From positions 190,472-254,471 of the forward strand of contig DDFJ01000002.1 of the NCBI GenBank assembly GCA_002337125.1: a stretch of 64,000 nucleotides of DNA, in the 5' to 3' direction. Positions 43,085 through 52,026 of this stretch are shown piece after piece. This DNA comes from Chitinophagaceae bacterium UBA1931 (lineage in GTDB: Bacteria; Bacteroidota; Bacteroidia; Chitinophagales; Chitinophagaceae). Position numbers and translations under genes: made by a program. The notes below the pieces were generated by a model. The model ran no database searches. It saw only the letters and a program-made list of their open reading frames with translations, and was not told the origin of the DNA. Positions within the stretch are counted from its first letter, which is position 1. The number at the start of each line of letters is the position of its first letter.

Positions 43085-44914
43085 ATGAAGTTAAGTATTT
43101 ACGATATCAGTATCATTATTCTGTACCTGGTTACAATGGTAATGCTTGGATGGTTTCTCCGTAAAAAAGCAAGGCAGAATAAAGAGAGTTACCTCATGGG
43201 AGGTAAAAAACTTCCCTGGTATTTATTAGGCATGAGTGATGCATCTGATATGTTTGATATCAGCGGCACAATGTGGATGGTGGCTTTATGTTTTGTGTAT
43301 GGATTAAAAAGCATCTGGATTCCGTGGCTGTGGCCGGTGTTTAACCAGGTGTTTAATATGATGTACCTGAGTAAATGGCTGAGAAGATCAAATGCAAATA
43401 CAGGTGCTGAATGGCTGGGAACAAGATTTGGACTTTCAGGAAAAGGAGTAAAAGGATCGCACAGTATTGTTGTTGCGTTTGCATTAATCGGTTGTCTTGG
43501 CTTTCTCGCTTACGGTTTTGTAGGTCTTGGAAAGTTCATCGAAATATTTGTGCCATGGGATATCGTTAAGCCTTACATCCCTTTTGAAGTGCCTGCACAT
43601 TATGTAGCGCATTTTTATGGCATTGTGTTTACACTCTTTGCCATGTTTTATTCCATTCTGGGAGGCATGCACAGTATTGTTCTTGGTGATTTAATTAAAT
43701 ACGCCATCATGACCATCGGTTGCATCGCTATTGCAGCCATTGCAATGATTCATCTCAACGGTCACTCATTAAATGTTCCTGCAGGATGGAACAATCCATT
43801 TTTCGGCTGGAAATTAAATCTCGATTGGACAAGTATTATCAATGATGCCAATAAAAAAATTGCAAGTGATGGTTATGGTTTGTTTGGATTACTGTTTATG
43901 ATGATGCTCTTCAAAGGTGTATTTGCCGCAGCAGCAGGTCCTGCACCAAACTACGATATGCAGAAAATTCTTTCAACCAAATCTCCCAAAGAAGCATCGA
44001 AGATGACAGGCTTTGTTTCGATTATTTTATTGCCTGTGCGTTATGCAATGGTGATTGGTTTAACTGTTCTCGGCTTGTTGTATTACAACCAGCTTTCATT
44101 AGGTGATGGAAGTGGTGGAACAGATTTTGAACGCATACTTCCCGGTGCCATCAACAACTTTCTGCCTGTTGGAATTTTGGGTCTGGTACTTACAGGATTG
44201 CTTGGCGCATTCATGGGTACATTCTCCGGAACATTGAATGCAGCACAGGCATATATCGTAAATGATATTTACCTCAAATACATCAACCCATCAGCAACAA
44301 CAAAAAAAGTGATGACGATGAATTACCTCACTGGTGTGATTGTTGTTGCAACAGGTGTGGTACTCGGCTTTTTTGCAAAAGATGTCAACAGTATTCTGCA
44401 ATGGATTGTTTCCGGTTTATATGGCGGATACATTGCAGCCAATGTGCTGAAATGGTACTGGTGGCGTTTTAATGCCAATGGATTTTACATTGGTATGCTT
44501 ACCGGTGTTGCAGGTGCGCTGGTGTTTTCAAGACTGTTTGCCGGAATTGAATTTTTATATTATTTCCCGCTGCTGTTTTTATTGTCTGTAGCCGGAAGTT
44601 TGATTGGCACATTTACAGCACCACCAACTGATAAAGGAATATTAAAGAAATTTTATAGTACGGTTCGGCCATGGGGTTTCTGGAAACCAATTCATGAACT
44701 CGTGGTGAAGGATGATCCTTCTTTCGAATCGAACAAACGGTTTAAGCTGGATATGTTCAATGTGGCACTTGGTATTATTGCACAGCTGTGTATGACCATA
44801 CTGCCGATGTACATTGTTCTTTCCATGCATTTACCATTATTGATAACCATACTTATTTTAACCCTGATTATACTCATCCTGAAAAAAACATGGTGGGATA
44901 AATTAGAAGATTGA
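43085..44914 (+). CDS. Sodium/solute symporter (SSS family), probable mannobiose transporter
   Basis: 609 residues with about 14 hydrophobic helices. The SSS pattern includes GGKKLPWYLLGMSDASDMFDISGTMW early, SILGGMHSIVLGDLIKY and GAFMGTFSGTLNAAQAYIVND later, with Ser and Thr residues of the usual sodium site. In the Bacteroides mannan operon the equivalent gene is thought to import mannobiose through the inner membrane. Position between GH26 and GH130 supports the same role here. Confidence 0.88.
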   Translation: MKLSIYDISIIILYLVTMVMLGWFLRKKARQNKESYLMGGKKLPWYLLGMSDASDMFDISGTMWMVALCFVYGLKSIWIPWLWPVFNQVFNMMYLSKWLRRSNANTGAEWLGTRFGLSGKGVKGSHSIVVAFALIGCLGFLAYGFVGLGKFIEIFVPWDIVKPYIPFEVPAHYVAHFYGIVFTLFAMFYSILGGMHSIVLGDLIKYAIMTIGCIAIAAIAMIHLNGHSLNVPAGWNNPFFGWKLNLDWTSIINDANKKIASDGYGLFGLLFMMMLFKGVFAAAAGPAPNYDMQKILSTKSPKEASKMTGFVSIILLPVRYAMVIGLTVLGLLYYNQLSLGDGSGGTDFERILPGAINNFLPVGILGLVLTGLLGAFMGTFSGTLNAAQAYIVNDIYLKYINPSATTKKVMTMNYLTGVIVVATGVVLGFFAKDVNSILQWIVSGLYGGYIAANVLKWYWWRFNANGFYIGMLTGVAGALVFSRLFAGIEFLYYFPLLFLLSVAGSLIGTFTAPPTDKGILKKFYSTVRPWGFWKPIHELVVKDDPSFESNKRFKLDMFNVALGIIAQLCMTILPMYIVLSMHLPLLITILILTLIILILKKTWWDKLED

Positions 44915-44933
44915 TCACTATAATCCGATTGTT

Positions 44934-46148
44934 ATGCGTAATAATTTTTACAATCGTCTGGCAAAACTTGAGCAGGAGCATGAAAACCTGCTCAATAGAA
45001 AAAACGAAATCGCTGAAGAAGGAAACGGAATTTTTAATCGTTATAAATTTCCTGTATTAACAGCAGAACATACACCATTGTTCTGGCGTTATGATCTGAA
45101 CATTGAATCGAATCCTTACTTAATGCAGCGTTTTGGAATTAATGCTGCGTTTAATGCCGGGGCAATTAAATGGAACAATAAATACATTGTTGTTGCTCGA
45201 GTGGAAGGTGCCGACAGGAAATCTTTTTTTGCAGTTGCAGAAAGTCCTAACGGCATTGATAATTTCAGGTTCTGGGATTATCCTGTAAACATGCCTGAAA
45301 CGGATGAACCCGATACAAACATTTACGACATGCGTTTAGTGCTTCACGAAGACGGATGGATTTATGGTTTGTTCTGTACCGAACGCAGGGATCCTTCTGC
45401 ACCACCAACCGATCAGTCATCGGCAGTGGCACAATGTGGTATTGCACGTACAAAAGATTTAAAAACCTGGGAACGTTTGAACGATTTAAAAACACAATCG
45501 CCCCAACAACGAAATGTTGTATTGCATCCTGAATTCTTTGATGGACGTTATGCTTTTTACACAAGACCACAGGATAAATTTATTGAAGCAGGTAAAGGCG
45601 GCGGCATTGGTTTTGGTTTAAGCAATTGCATGGAAGATGCAGTGATTGATCATGAACAGGTGATTGATCCGAAAGTATATCATACTGTTTATGAAATGAA
45701 GAATGGACTGGGTCCTGCGCCAATTAAAACAGAGAAAGGATGGCTGCATCTTGCACATGGTGTGCGCAACACAGCTGCAGGTTTACGTTATGTACTGTAC
45801 ATGTTCATGACAGATCTGCATGATATCACGAAAGTGATTTACAAACCTGCCGGTTATTTTATGGCACCTGAAGGTGAAGAAAGAATTGGTGATGTTTCAA
45901 ATGTTGTGTTCAGTAACGGATGGATTGCAGATGAAGACGGCACTGTGTTTATTTATTATGCATCGTCTGATACAAGATTACATGTGGCAACTACAACCAT
46001 TGAACAGTTACTTGATTATGTAATGAACACAGCACCTGATGGTTTTACTTCAGCTAAAACAGTTCAAACGTTAAACCAACTGATTGATAAAAATCTTTCG
46101 GGAGCAAATGTTGTTACTGATCTTAAAGCAAATGCTTCGCTCCGGTAA
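44934..46148 (+). CDS. GH130 beta-mannoside phosphorylase (mannosylglucose phosphorylase type)
   Basis: 404 residues, no signal peptide, cytoplasmic. A five-bladed propeller pattern with GH130 motifs: YNRYKFPVL-like start (FNRYKFPVLT), FNAGAIKWNNKYIVVARVEG, ETDEPDTNIYDMRLVLHEDGW with the catalytic-type Asp, and GLGPAPIKTEKGWLHLAHGV. It most resembles the group acting on 4-O-beta-mannosyl-glucose, giving mannose 1-phosphate and glucose. Its substrate would be made by the epimerase, whose start overlaps this stop (TAATG). Confidence 0.92.
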   Translation: MRNNFYNRLAKLEQEHENLLNRKNEIAEEGNGIFNRYKFPVLTAEHTPLFWRYDLNIESNPYLMQRFGINAAFNAGAIKWNNKYIVVARVEGADRKSFFAVAESPNGIDNFRFWDYPVNMPETDEPDTNIYDMRLVLHEDGWIYGLFCTERRDPSAPPTDQSSAVAQCGIARTKDLKTWERLNDLKTQSPQQRNVVLHPEFFDGRYAFYTRPQDKFIEAGKGGGIGFGLSNCMEDAVIDHEQVIDPKVYHTVYEMKNGLGPAPIKTEKGWLHLAHGVRNTAAGLRYVLYMFMTDLHDITKVIYKPAGYFMAPEGEERIGDVSNVVFSNGWIADEDGTVFIYYASSDTRLHVATTTIEQLLDYVMNTAPDGFTSAKTVQTLNQLIDKNLSGANVVTDLKANASLR

Positions 46149-47356
46149 TGATTGTTTTAAATGAAGATATGAAGCAGGAACTGCTGTTGCGGTATAAAGC
46201 TGAAATGAGGAAGGAACTGGATGATATTCTTTCTTACTGGATGAAGTATACGGTTGATGAGGTTCATGGTGGTTTTTGTGGTAGTGTAAACAATCATAAC
46301 ATTTCTGATCCGGATGCTGCGAAAGGAATTGTATTGCATGCACGGATATTATGGAGCTTTTCAGCAGCTTACCGTCTTGCAAAACAGGAAGAGTATTTTG
46401 TATTTGCACAAAGAGCCTATCATTATATTTCTGATTTTTTCTTTGATCATGAATTTGGCGGAGTCTATTGGTCGGTTGAAGCTGATGGTAAACTGCTTGA
46501 TGGCAAGAAGCAGATTTATGGCCTGGCTTTTTGTATTTACGGTCTTGCAGAATATTACAAAGTATGCAATGATTCTTCTGTTCTCGACAAAGCCATTGAA
46601 TTATATAAACTGATTGAGCAATATAGTTTTGATAAAAAGAAGAACGGTTATATTGAAGCATTCACAAGAGAGTGGAATGAAATAGCCGATTTACGTTTAA
46701 GTGAAAAAGATAATAACGAACGAAAAACCATGAATACTCATTTGCATGTGATAGAAGCATATGCAAATCTTTTTTCTGTATGGCCTGATGATGAACTGAA
46801 AGACAGAATTTCTAATCTTCTGCAGCTGTTTGATGAACATTTCATCAACAAAAACAATTACCACCTGCATCTTTTCTTTGATGACGACTGGCATTCAAAA
46901 TCATTATTGCAGTCTTACGGCCATGATATTGAAGCTGCCTGGTTGTTGCAGCAATGTGCTGAAATCATCAATGATGAAAAATGGATAAAACAGTTCAGGT
47001 TATATGCCTTGCCTATTGCCGATGCAGCTGCGGAAGGATTGGATAAAGACGGTGGTTTGTGGTATGAATATGAACCCGCAGAGAATCATCTTATCAATGA
47101 AAAACATTCATGGCCACAGGCTGAAGCAATGATTGGTTTTTTTAATGCTTACCGGTTATCGGGCCATGAAAAATATTTACAGTATTCACTTCACAGCTGG
47201 GAGTTTGTAAAAAAGTATATCAGGGATCAAAAAGGAGGAGAATGGTTTTGGGGAGTGAATAAGGATTACAGCCTGATGGAAAAAGATAAAGCAGGTTTCT
47301 GGAAATGTCCTTATCATAACAGCCGTGCATGTATTGAATTGATGAAACGAATTTGA
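46148..47356 (+). CDS. AGE-family epimerase, probable cellobiose/mannobiose 2-epimerase
   Basis: 402 residues, cytoplasmic. (Alpha/alpha)6-barrel N-acylglucosamine 2-epimerase family, with HGGFCGSVNNHN, HARILWSFSAAYRLAKQ, MNTHLHVIEAYANLF, SYGHDIEAAWLL and KHSWPQAEAMIGFFNAY carrying the conserved catalytic histidines. Length and HxHxxE-type motifs fit cellobiose 2-epimerase, which converts mannobiose to mannosyl-glucose. It is translationally coupled to GH130, so the two enzymes act in sequence. Confidence 0.9.
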   Translation: MIVLNEDMKQELLLRYKAEMRKELDDILSYWMKYTVDEVHGGFCGSVNNHNISDPDAAKGIVLHARILWSFSAAYRLAKQEEYFVFAQRAYHYISDFFFDHEFGGVYWSVEADGKLLDGKKQIYGLAFCIYGLAEYYKVCNDSSVLDKAIELYKLIEQYSFDKKKNGYIEAFTREWNEIADLRLSEKDNNERKTMNTHLHVIEAYANLFSVWPDDELKDRISNLLQLFDEHFINKNNYHLHLFFDDDWHSKSLLQSYGHDIEAAWLLQQCAEIINDEKWIKQFRLYALPIADAAAEGLDKDGGLWYEYEPAENHLINEKHSWPQAEAMIGFFNAYRLSGHEKYLQYSLHSWEFVKKYIRDQKGGEWFWGVNKDYSLMEKDKAGFWKCPYHNSRACIELMKRI

Positions 47357-47375
47357 AATTCTTAAACTGATTGAT

Positions 47376-49109
47376 ATGTTTCTTAAACGATTGATGATTG
47401 CATTTTGTGTAATAAGTGCAATGATGTTGAATACATTTTCTTCCTGTAAAAAAACAAAAGTAACTCCCACACCTGTTGATACTACAGCAGTGCAACCACA
47501 GGTTGATCCAACACTTGCCAATACAATTGGATTTTTTATGGATGACTGGGAAGCAAAAAATTTTACTGCACCAACTTCATTTACCAATACAACTGCTCCC
47601 GCAGCTGCAGGTGTAACAGTTACAATCGACAGGAGTAATGTGATTACAAAAATTCCACGCTCCATTGCCGGAGGGAATTCCAATTTATGGATGACACAGA
47701 TTGTAACGGAAACCGATCTCATGGATTATATCACAACACTTCATCCGCATATCATCCGTTTTCCCGGTGGAAGTATCAGTGATGTTTTTTTCTGGAATGC
47801 ACAGCCAAACACTCCGCCTGCAGATGCTCCATCACAATTAGTCGCAGCTAACGGAACAAGTTCAGCCGCAGGTTTCTGGTATGGAAAAAATACAAGCAAC
47901 TGGACTTTTTCTGTTGACAATTATTACAACATGCTTCAGCAAACGGGTAACCAGGGAATGATCACCATCAACTATGGTTATGCACGTTATGGCACCGGTA
48001 CAAATCCAGTTGCTGCTGCTGCACATTTGGCAGCCGATTGGGTACGTTATGATAATGGCCGTACAAAATATTGGGAAATTGGTAATGAAAACTTTGGTGA
48101 ATGGGAAGCTGGTTACCGCATCAATCTTGTCAATAACAAAGATGGACAACCGGAATATTTATCAGGCGCAGTTTATGGTCAGCATTTTAAAGTGTTTGCT
48201 GATTCAATGAGAAAAGCAGCACAGCAAATTGGTAAAACAATTTATATCGGTGCGGTGATGTCTGAATCAGCACCATTAAGCTGGTGGACAGAAACAGCTA
48301 AAAACTGGAACAGCGGTTTGTTTGTAAATGCAGGCAATACACCTGATTATTACATTGTGCATAATTACTACACCGATTATCAAACCAATGCAACAGTTGA
48401 TCATATCTTAGGCACACCTGAAACGGTTACACAAACAATGATGAATTATGTAAAGCAATCTATCAGCAATGTTGGCTTAACACAAAAACCCGTTGTGCTG
48501 AACGAATGGAACATTACTTCATCAGGATCAAAACAACAGGTATCACATATCAATGGTATGCATGCTGTGATGGTGTTGGGTGAAGCATTAAAAAATAAAT
48601 TTGGGATGACGGCAAGATGGGATTTTGCCAATGGCTGGAGTAATGGTGATGATCATGGAATGTTTAACAGCGGCGATGAACCTGATGGTGTTCCAAAATG
48701 GAATGCACGTCCGGCTTTCTATCACATGTACTTCTTCCAGAAATATCTTGGCGACAGGTTGGTTTCTTCCACATCAACTTCAACCAGCATTGTAAGTTAT
48801 GCTTCTTCATTTTCATCTGGCGAAACAGCGGTTGCATTACTGAACAAAGGCACCGATTCAAAATCAGTTGAAATTGCATTTAAGAATTTCAAAAAGGGAT
48901 CAAGATTTTACTGGTACACTTTAACAGGTGCTGATGATAACGGCGATTTTTCAAGAAAGACGTTGGTAAACGGAACGGGTCCTGCTTACGCATCAGGTGG
49001 TCCGGCTAATTATAAAACCATCACACCAAATTCTGCATTAACAGCAGATGCTGTGAGAGTAATTGTACCTGCACGTTCTTCTGTTTTTGTTGTGGTATCT
49101 AAACCATAA
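47376..49109 (+). CDS. Clan GH-A glycoside hydrolase lipoprotein, family uncertain
   Basis: 577 residues. Lipoprotein signal with SSC (Cys24). The TIM-barrel region (about 80-430) has HIIRFPGGSISD, WEIGNENFGEW with likely acid/base Glu238, and VVLNEWNITSSG with likely nucleophile Glu377, the usual strand-4 and strand-7 glutamates of clan GH-A. A C-terminal beta-sandwich follows (about 450-577). It resembles GH51, GH44 or GH39 enzymes; I cannot choose between an arabinofuranosidase and an endo-glucanase/glucomannanase. Surface-anchored in the polysaccharide locus. Confidence 0.7.
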   Translation: MFLKRLMIAFCVISAMMLNTFSSCKKTKVTPTPVDTTAVQPQVDPTLANTIGFFMDDWEAKNFTAPTSFTNTTAPAAAGVTVTIDRSNVITKIPRSIAGGNSNLWMTQIVTETDLMDYITTLHPHIIRFPGGSISDVFFWNAQPNTPPADAPSQLVAANGTSSAAGFWYGKNTSNWTFSVDNYYNMLQQTGNQGMITINYGYARYGTGTNPVAAAAHLAADWVRYDNGRTKYWEIGNENFGEWEAGYRINLVNNKDGQPEYLSGAVYGQHFKVFADSMRKAAQQIGKTIYIGAVMSESAPLSWWTETAKNWNSGLFVNAGNTPDYYIVHNYYTDYQTNATVDHILGTPETVTQTMMNYVKQSISNVGLTQKPVVLNEWNITSSGSKQQVSHINGMHAVMVLGEALKNKFGMTARWDFANGWSNGDDHGMFNSGDEPDGVPKWNARPAFYHMYFFQKYLGDRLVSSTSTSTSIVSYASSFSSGETAVALLNKGTDSKSVEIAFKNFKKGSRFYWYTLTGADDNGDFSRKTLVNGTGPAYASGGPANYKTITPNSALTADAVRVIVPARSSVFVVVSKP

Positions 49110-49148
49110 ATACAGAAGCGTTAATTTGGATATTGAAATAAGTAATTT

Positions 49149-52016
49149 ATGATACGTATTTACAAAGCTGCTGCATGTTCTTTACTGCTGATCATGTTAT
49201 CACTGAATGCAGTTGCACAGTCTTCAACAGTTAAGACAACAGAAAATGGAATTATTGTTTACCCGGATCCACATATTTCAGGAAATGTAAAACAGGTGCA
49301 GCTGGTTGTGATGAACGACCATGTGATACGTGTTGTTGCGTCTCCTGAAATCAATCAGCCACAATCAAAAAGCCTGGTTGTGATTCAGCAGCCGTCATCA
49401 GTGCAGTTTACTGTTACTCAAAACAAAGACTTTGTTCAATTGGGAACTGCTGATGTAAATGCAAGAGTTAATCTTTCAACCGGCGCAGTAAGTTTTTACG
49501 ATAAGAAAGATCAGTTAATACTTGCTGAAAAAAATTACAACGGAAGAAAGATTGAACCTGTGATGCTGGAAGGTCAAAACCTGTATTCACTCAAACAAAT
49601 GTTTGAAACAACAGATGATGATGCATACTATGGTTTGGGTCAGCACCAGGATGATGTGTGGAATTACAAAGGCAAGCAAACCGTTTTCTTTCAGAACAAT
49701 ACAGAAATTGCCATTCCTTATCTTGTTTCAGTAAAAAACTACGGCATACTCTGGGATAATTATTCATACAGCAAAGCAGGTGATGTTCGTCCTTTTCAGC
49801 AATTATCAGCATTGCATTTATATGACAAGAAAGGAAACTCCGGCTGGTTAACTGCAACCTATGCCAACGATAAAAACAAACCTGCTGATGTGTTGTTTGA
49901 AAAAGCTGAATCAGAAATCTGGTATCCGTTTATGAATGATACCAAACAAAAGTTGCCCAAAGAATTTGCAATTGAAAAAGGAAGCATTACATGGGAAGGA
50001 AGTGTTGCTGCAAATGAAACAGGTAATTACCAGTTTAAATTTACTTATGGCGGATATTTGAAATGCTGGGTTGATGGAAAACTGATGTTTGATAAATGGC
50101 GCCAGGCATGGAATCCAGGAACTGCATTAATAAATCTTCCATTACAAGCTGATAAAAAGACTTCAATCAAAATTGAATGGATTCCTGATGGTGGTGAATC
50201 GTATATCTCTGTATCATTTTTACCACCGGCAAAAAAGGAAGAAGCAAATACATTTTCTTTTGCATCAGAAGCAGGAAGAAAGATTGATTATTATTTTGTT
50301 CAAGGTAATAACATGGATGAAGTGGTGAAAGGTTACCGACAGCTTACCGGTAAAGCACCGATTGTTCCCAAATGGGCAATGGGTTTCTGGCAAAGCAGGG
50401 AACGTTATAAAACGCAGGATGAAATTATTGCTACTGTTGCTGAATTCAGGAAACGCAAAATTCCCATCGACAATATTGTACAGGATTGGTTTTACTGGAG
50501 AGAAAATGCATGGGGCAGCCAGGAATTTGACCTGGCAAGATTTCCCAACGCTGATAGTTTAATGGATGTGCTTCATAAAAAGCAACATGCACAGTTAATG
50601 ATTTCTGTATGGCCAAAGTTTTATGAAGGCATCAGCACGTACAATGAGTTTAACAAAAACGGATTTCTTTATACAAGAAATATTGCTGATAAACAAAAAG
50701 ACTGGGTTGGTCCCGGTTATGTTTCTACATTCTACGATGTGTTTAACGACAGTGCAAGAAAAGCATTCTGGAATTTGCTTGATAAGAATTTGTTCAGCAA
50801 AAAAATTGATGCATGGTGGATGGATGCAAGTGAACCCGATATTCAATCAAATGTATCGTACGAAAAAAGAAAAGAACAAATGCAGCCACTTGCATTGGGT
50901 ACTGCAGCTGAATACATGAATGCATATCCTATGATGAATGCAAGAGGTATTTATGAAGGTCAGCGTGGAAGTAATCCCAATCAACGTGTATTTCTCTTAA
51001 CACGTTCAGCTTTTGCAGGATCGCAACGTTATGCTGCAAGTGTATGGAGTGGTGATATTGGTGCACGCTGGGAAGACATGCGTACACAAATCAGCGCAGG
51101 AATGAATTATTCCATTTCAGGTTTGCCCTACTGGACAATGGACATTGGTGGTTTTGCAACTGAAGTGCGTTACAATAAAACACCAATGGCTGCAAATGAC
51201 CTGGAAGAATGGCGTGCACTTGAAGCACGTTGGTACCAGTGGGGAAGTTTTGTACCGCTGTTCCGTTCGCACGGACAGTTTCCATTGAGAGAAGTGTTCA
51301 ATATTGCTCCTGAAAATCATCCGGCCTATCAAAGCATTTTGTATTACAACAAACTTCGGTACAGGTTATTACCTTATACCTATTCACTTGCAGGAAGTGC
51401 TTATCACAACGATTACACCATTATGCGTGGACTGGTGATGGATTTTGCAAAAGATAAAAATGTGTGGAATGTAGGCGATCAGTTTATGTTTGGTTCATCA
51501 TTCCTTGTCAATCCTGTTTATACGTACAAAGCAACGAACCGAAATGTGTACCTGCCTGCAGGACAAGGCTGGTATGATTTGTACAGTGGAAAATTTATGG
51601 AAGGTGGTCAGCAGATTGTAGCTGATGCGCCTTATGAAAAACTGCCGGTGTTTGTAAAAGAAGGATCCATTATTCCAACAGGTCCTGAACTGCAGTACGT
51701 AGCTGAAAAACCAGCTGATCCGGTTACACTCTTTGTTTACACTGGGAAAGATGCTTCGTTTGTATTGTATGAAGATGAAGGCGTGAATTACAATTATGAA
51801 AAAGGAAACTTTTCTGAAATTCCTTTTACCTGGAATGAAGAAACAAAAACATTCACCATTGGCGACAGGAAAGGAAGTTTTGCAGGAATGCTGAAGAACA
51901 GAACATTTTATATCAAGATCATCAGCAAAGAAAAAGCGGCGCCAATGGAATTTGCCATCAGTGCTGCAGATAAAAAAGTAAATTATAAAGGAAAGAAAAT
52001 CGTTATCAAACTCTGA
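49149..52016 (+). CDS. GH31 alpha-glycosidase with PA14-like insert, probably alpha-xylosidase
   Basis: 955 residues with signal peptide ending NAVAQ. N-terminal sandwich, then an inserted PA14-like domain (about 275-365: FAIEKGSITWEGSVAANETGNYQF-type sequence with GYLKCWVDGKLMFDKW), then the GH31 barrel with PKWAMGFWQSRERY, VQDWFYW, nucleophile Asp559 in WWMDASEPD, and RSHGQFP. The PA14 insert is known from bacterial alpha-xylosidases acting on xyloglucan oligosaccharides. In a mannan-type locus it may remove an alpha-linked side group. Exact specificity is uncertain. Confidence 0.88.
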   Translation: MIRIYKAAACSLLLIMLSLNAVAQSSTVKTTENGIIVYPDPHISGNVKQVQLVVMNDHVIRVVASPEINQPQSKSLVVIQQPSSVQFTVTQNKDFVQLGTADVNARVNLSTGAVSFYDKKDQLILAEKNYNGRKIEPVMLEGQNLYSLKQMFETTDDDAYYGLGQHQDDVWNYKGKQTVFFQNNTEIAIPYLVSVKNYGILWDNYSYSKAGDVRPFQQLSALHLYDKKGNSGWLTATYANDKNKPADVLFEKAESEIWYPFMNDTKQKLPKEFAIEKGSITWEGSVAANETGNYQFKFTYGGYLKCWVDGKLMFDKWRQAWNPGTALINLPLQADKKTSIKIEWIPDGGESYISVSFLPPAKKEEANTFSFASEAGRKIDYYFVQGNNMDEVVKGYRQLTGKAPIVPKWAMGFWQSRERYKTQDEIIATVAEFRKRKIPIDNIVQDWFYWRENAWGSQEFDLARFPNADSLMDVLHKKQHAQLMISVWPKFYEGISTYNEFNKNGFLYTRNIADKQKDWVGPGYVSTFYDVFNDSARKAFWNLLDKNLFSKKIDAWWMDASEPDIQSNVSYEKRKEQMQPLALGTAAEYMNAYPMMNARGIYEGQRGSNPNQRVFLLTRSAFAGSQRYAASVWSGDIGARWEDMRTQISAGMNYSISGLPYWTMDIGGFATEVRYNKTPMAANDLEEWRALEARWYQWGSFVPLFRSHGQFPLREVFNIAPENHPAYQSILYYNKLRYRLLPYTYSLAGSAYHNDYTIMRGLVMDFAKDKNVWNVGDQFMFGSSFLVNPVYTYKATNRNVYLPAGQGWYDLYSGKFMEGGQQIVADAPYEKLPVFVKEGSIIPTGPELQYVAEKPADPVTLFVYTGKDASFVLYEDEGVNYNYEKGNFSEIPFTWNEETKTFTIGDRKGSFAGMLKNRTFYIKIISKEKAAPMEFAISAADKKVNYKGKKIVIKL

Positions 52017-52026
52017 TTAAAAAGAA

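Noticed and set aside
47186..47722. Minus-strand open frame of 178 codons
   Set aside because: It lies antisense to the epimerase end and the next lipoprotein start; no family features and atypical codon use.
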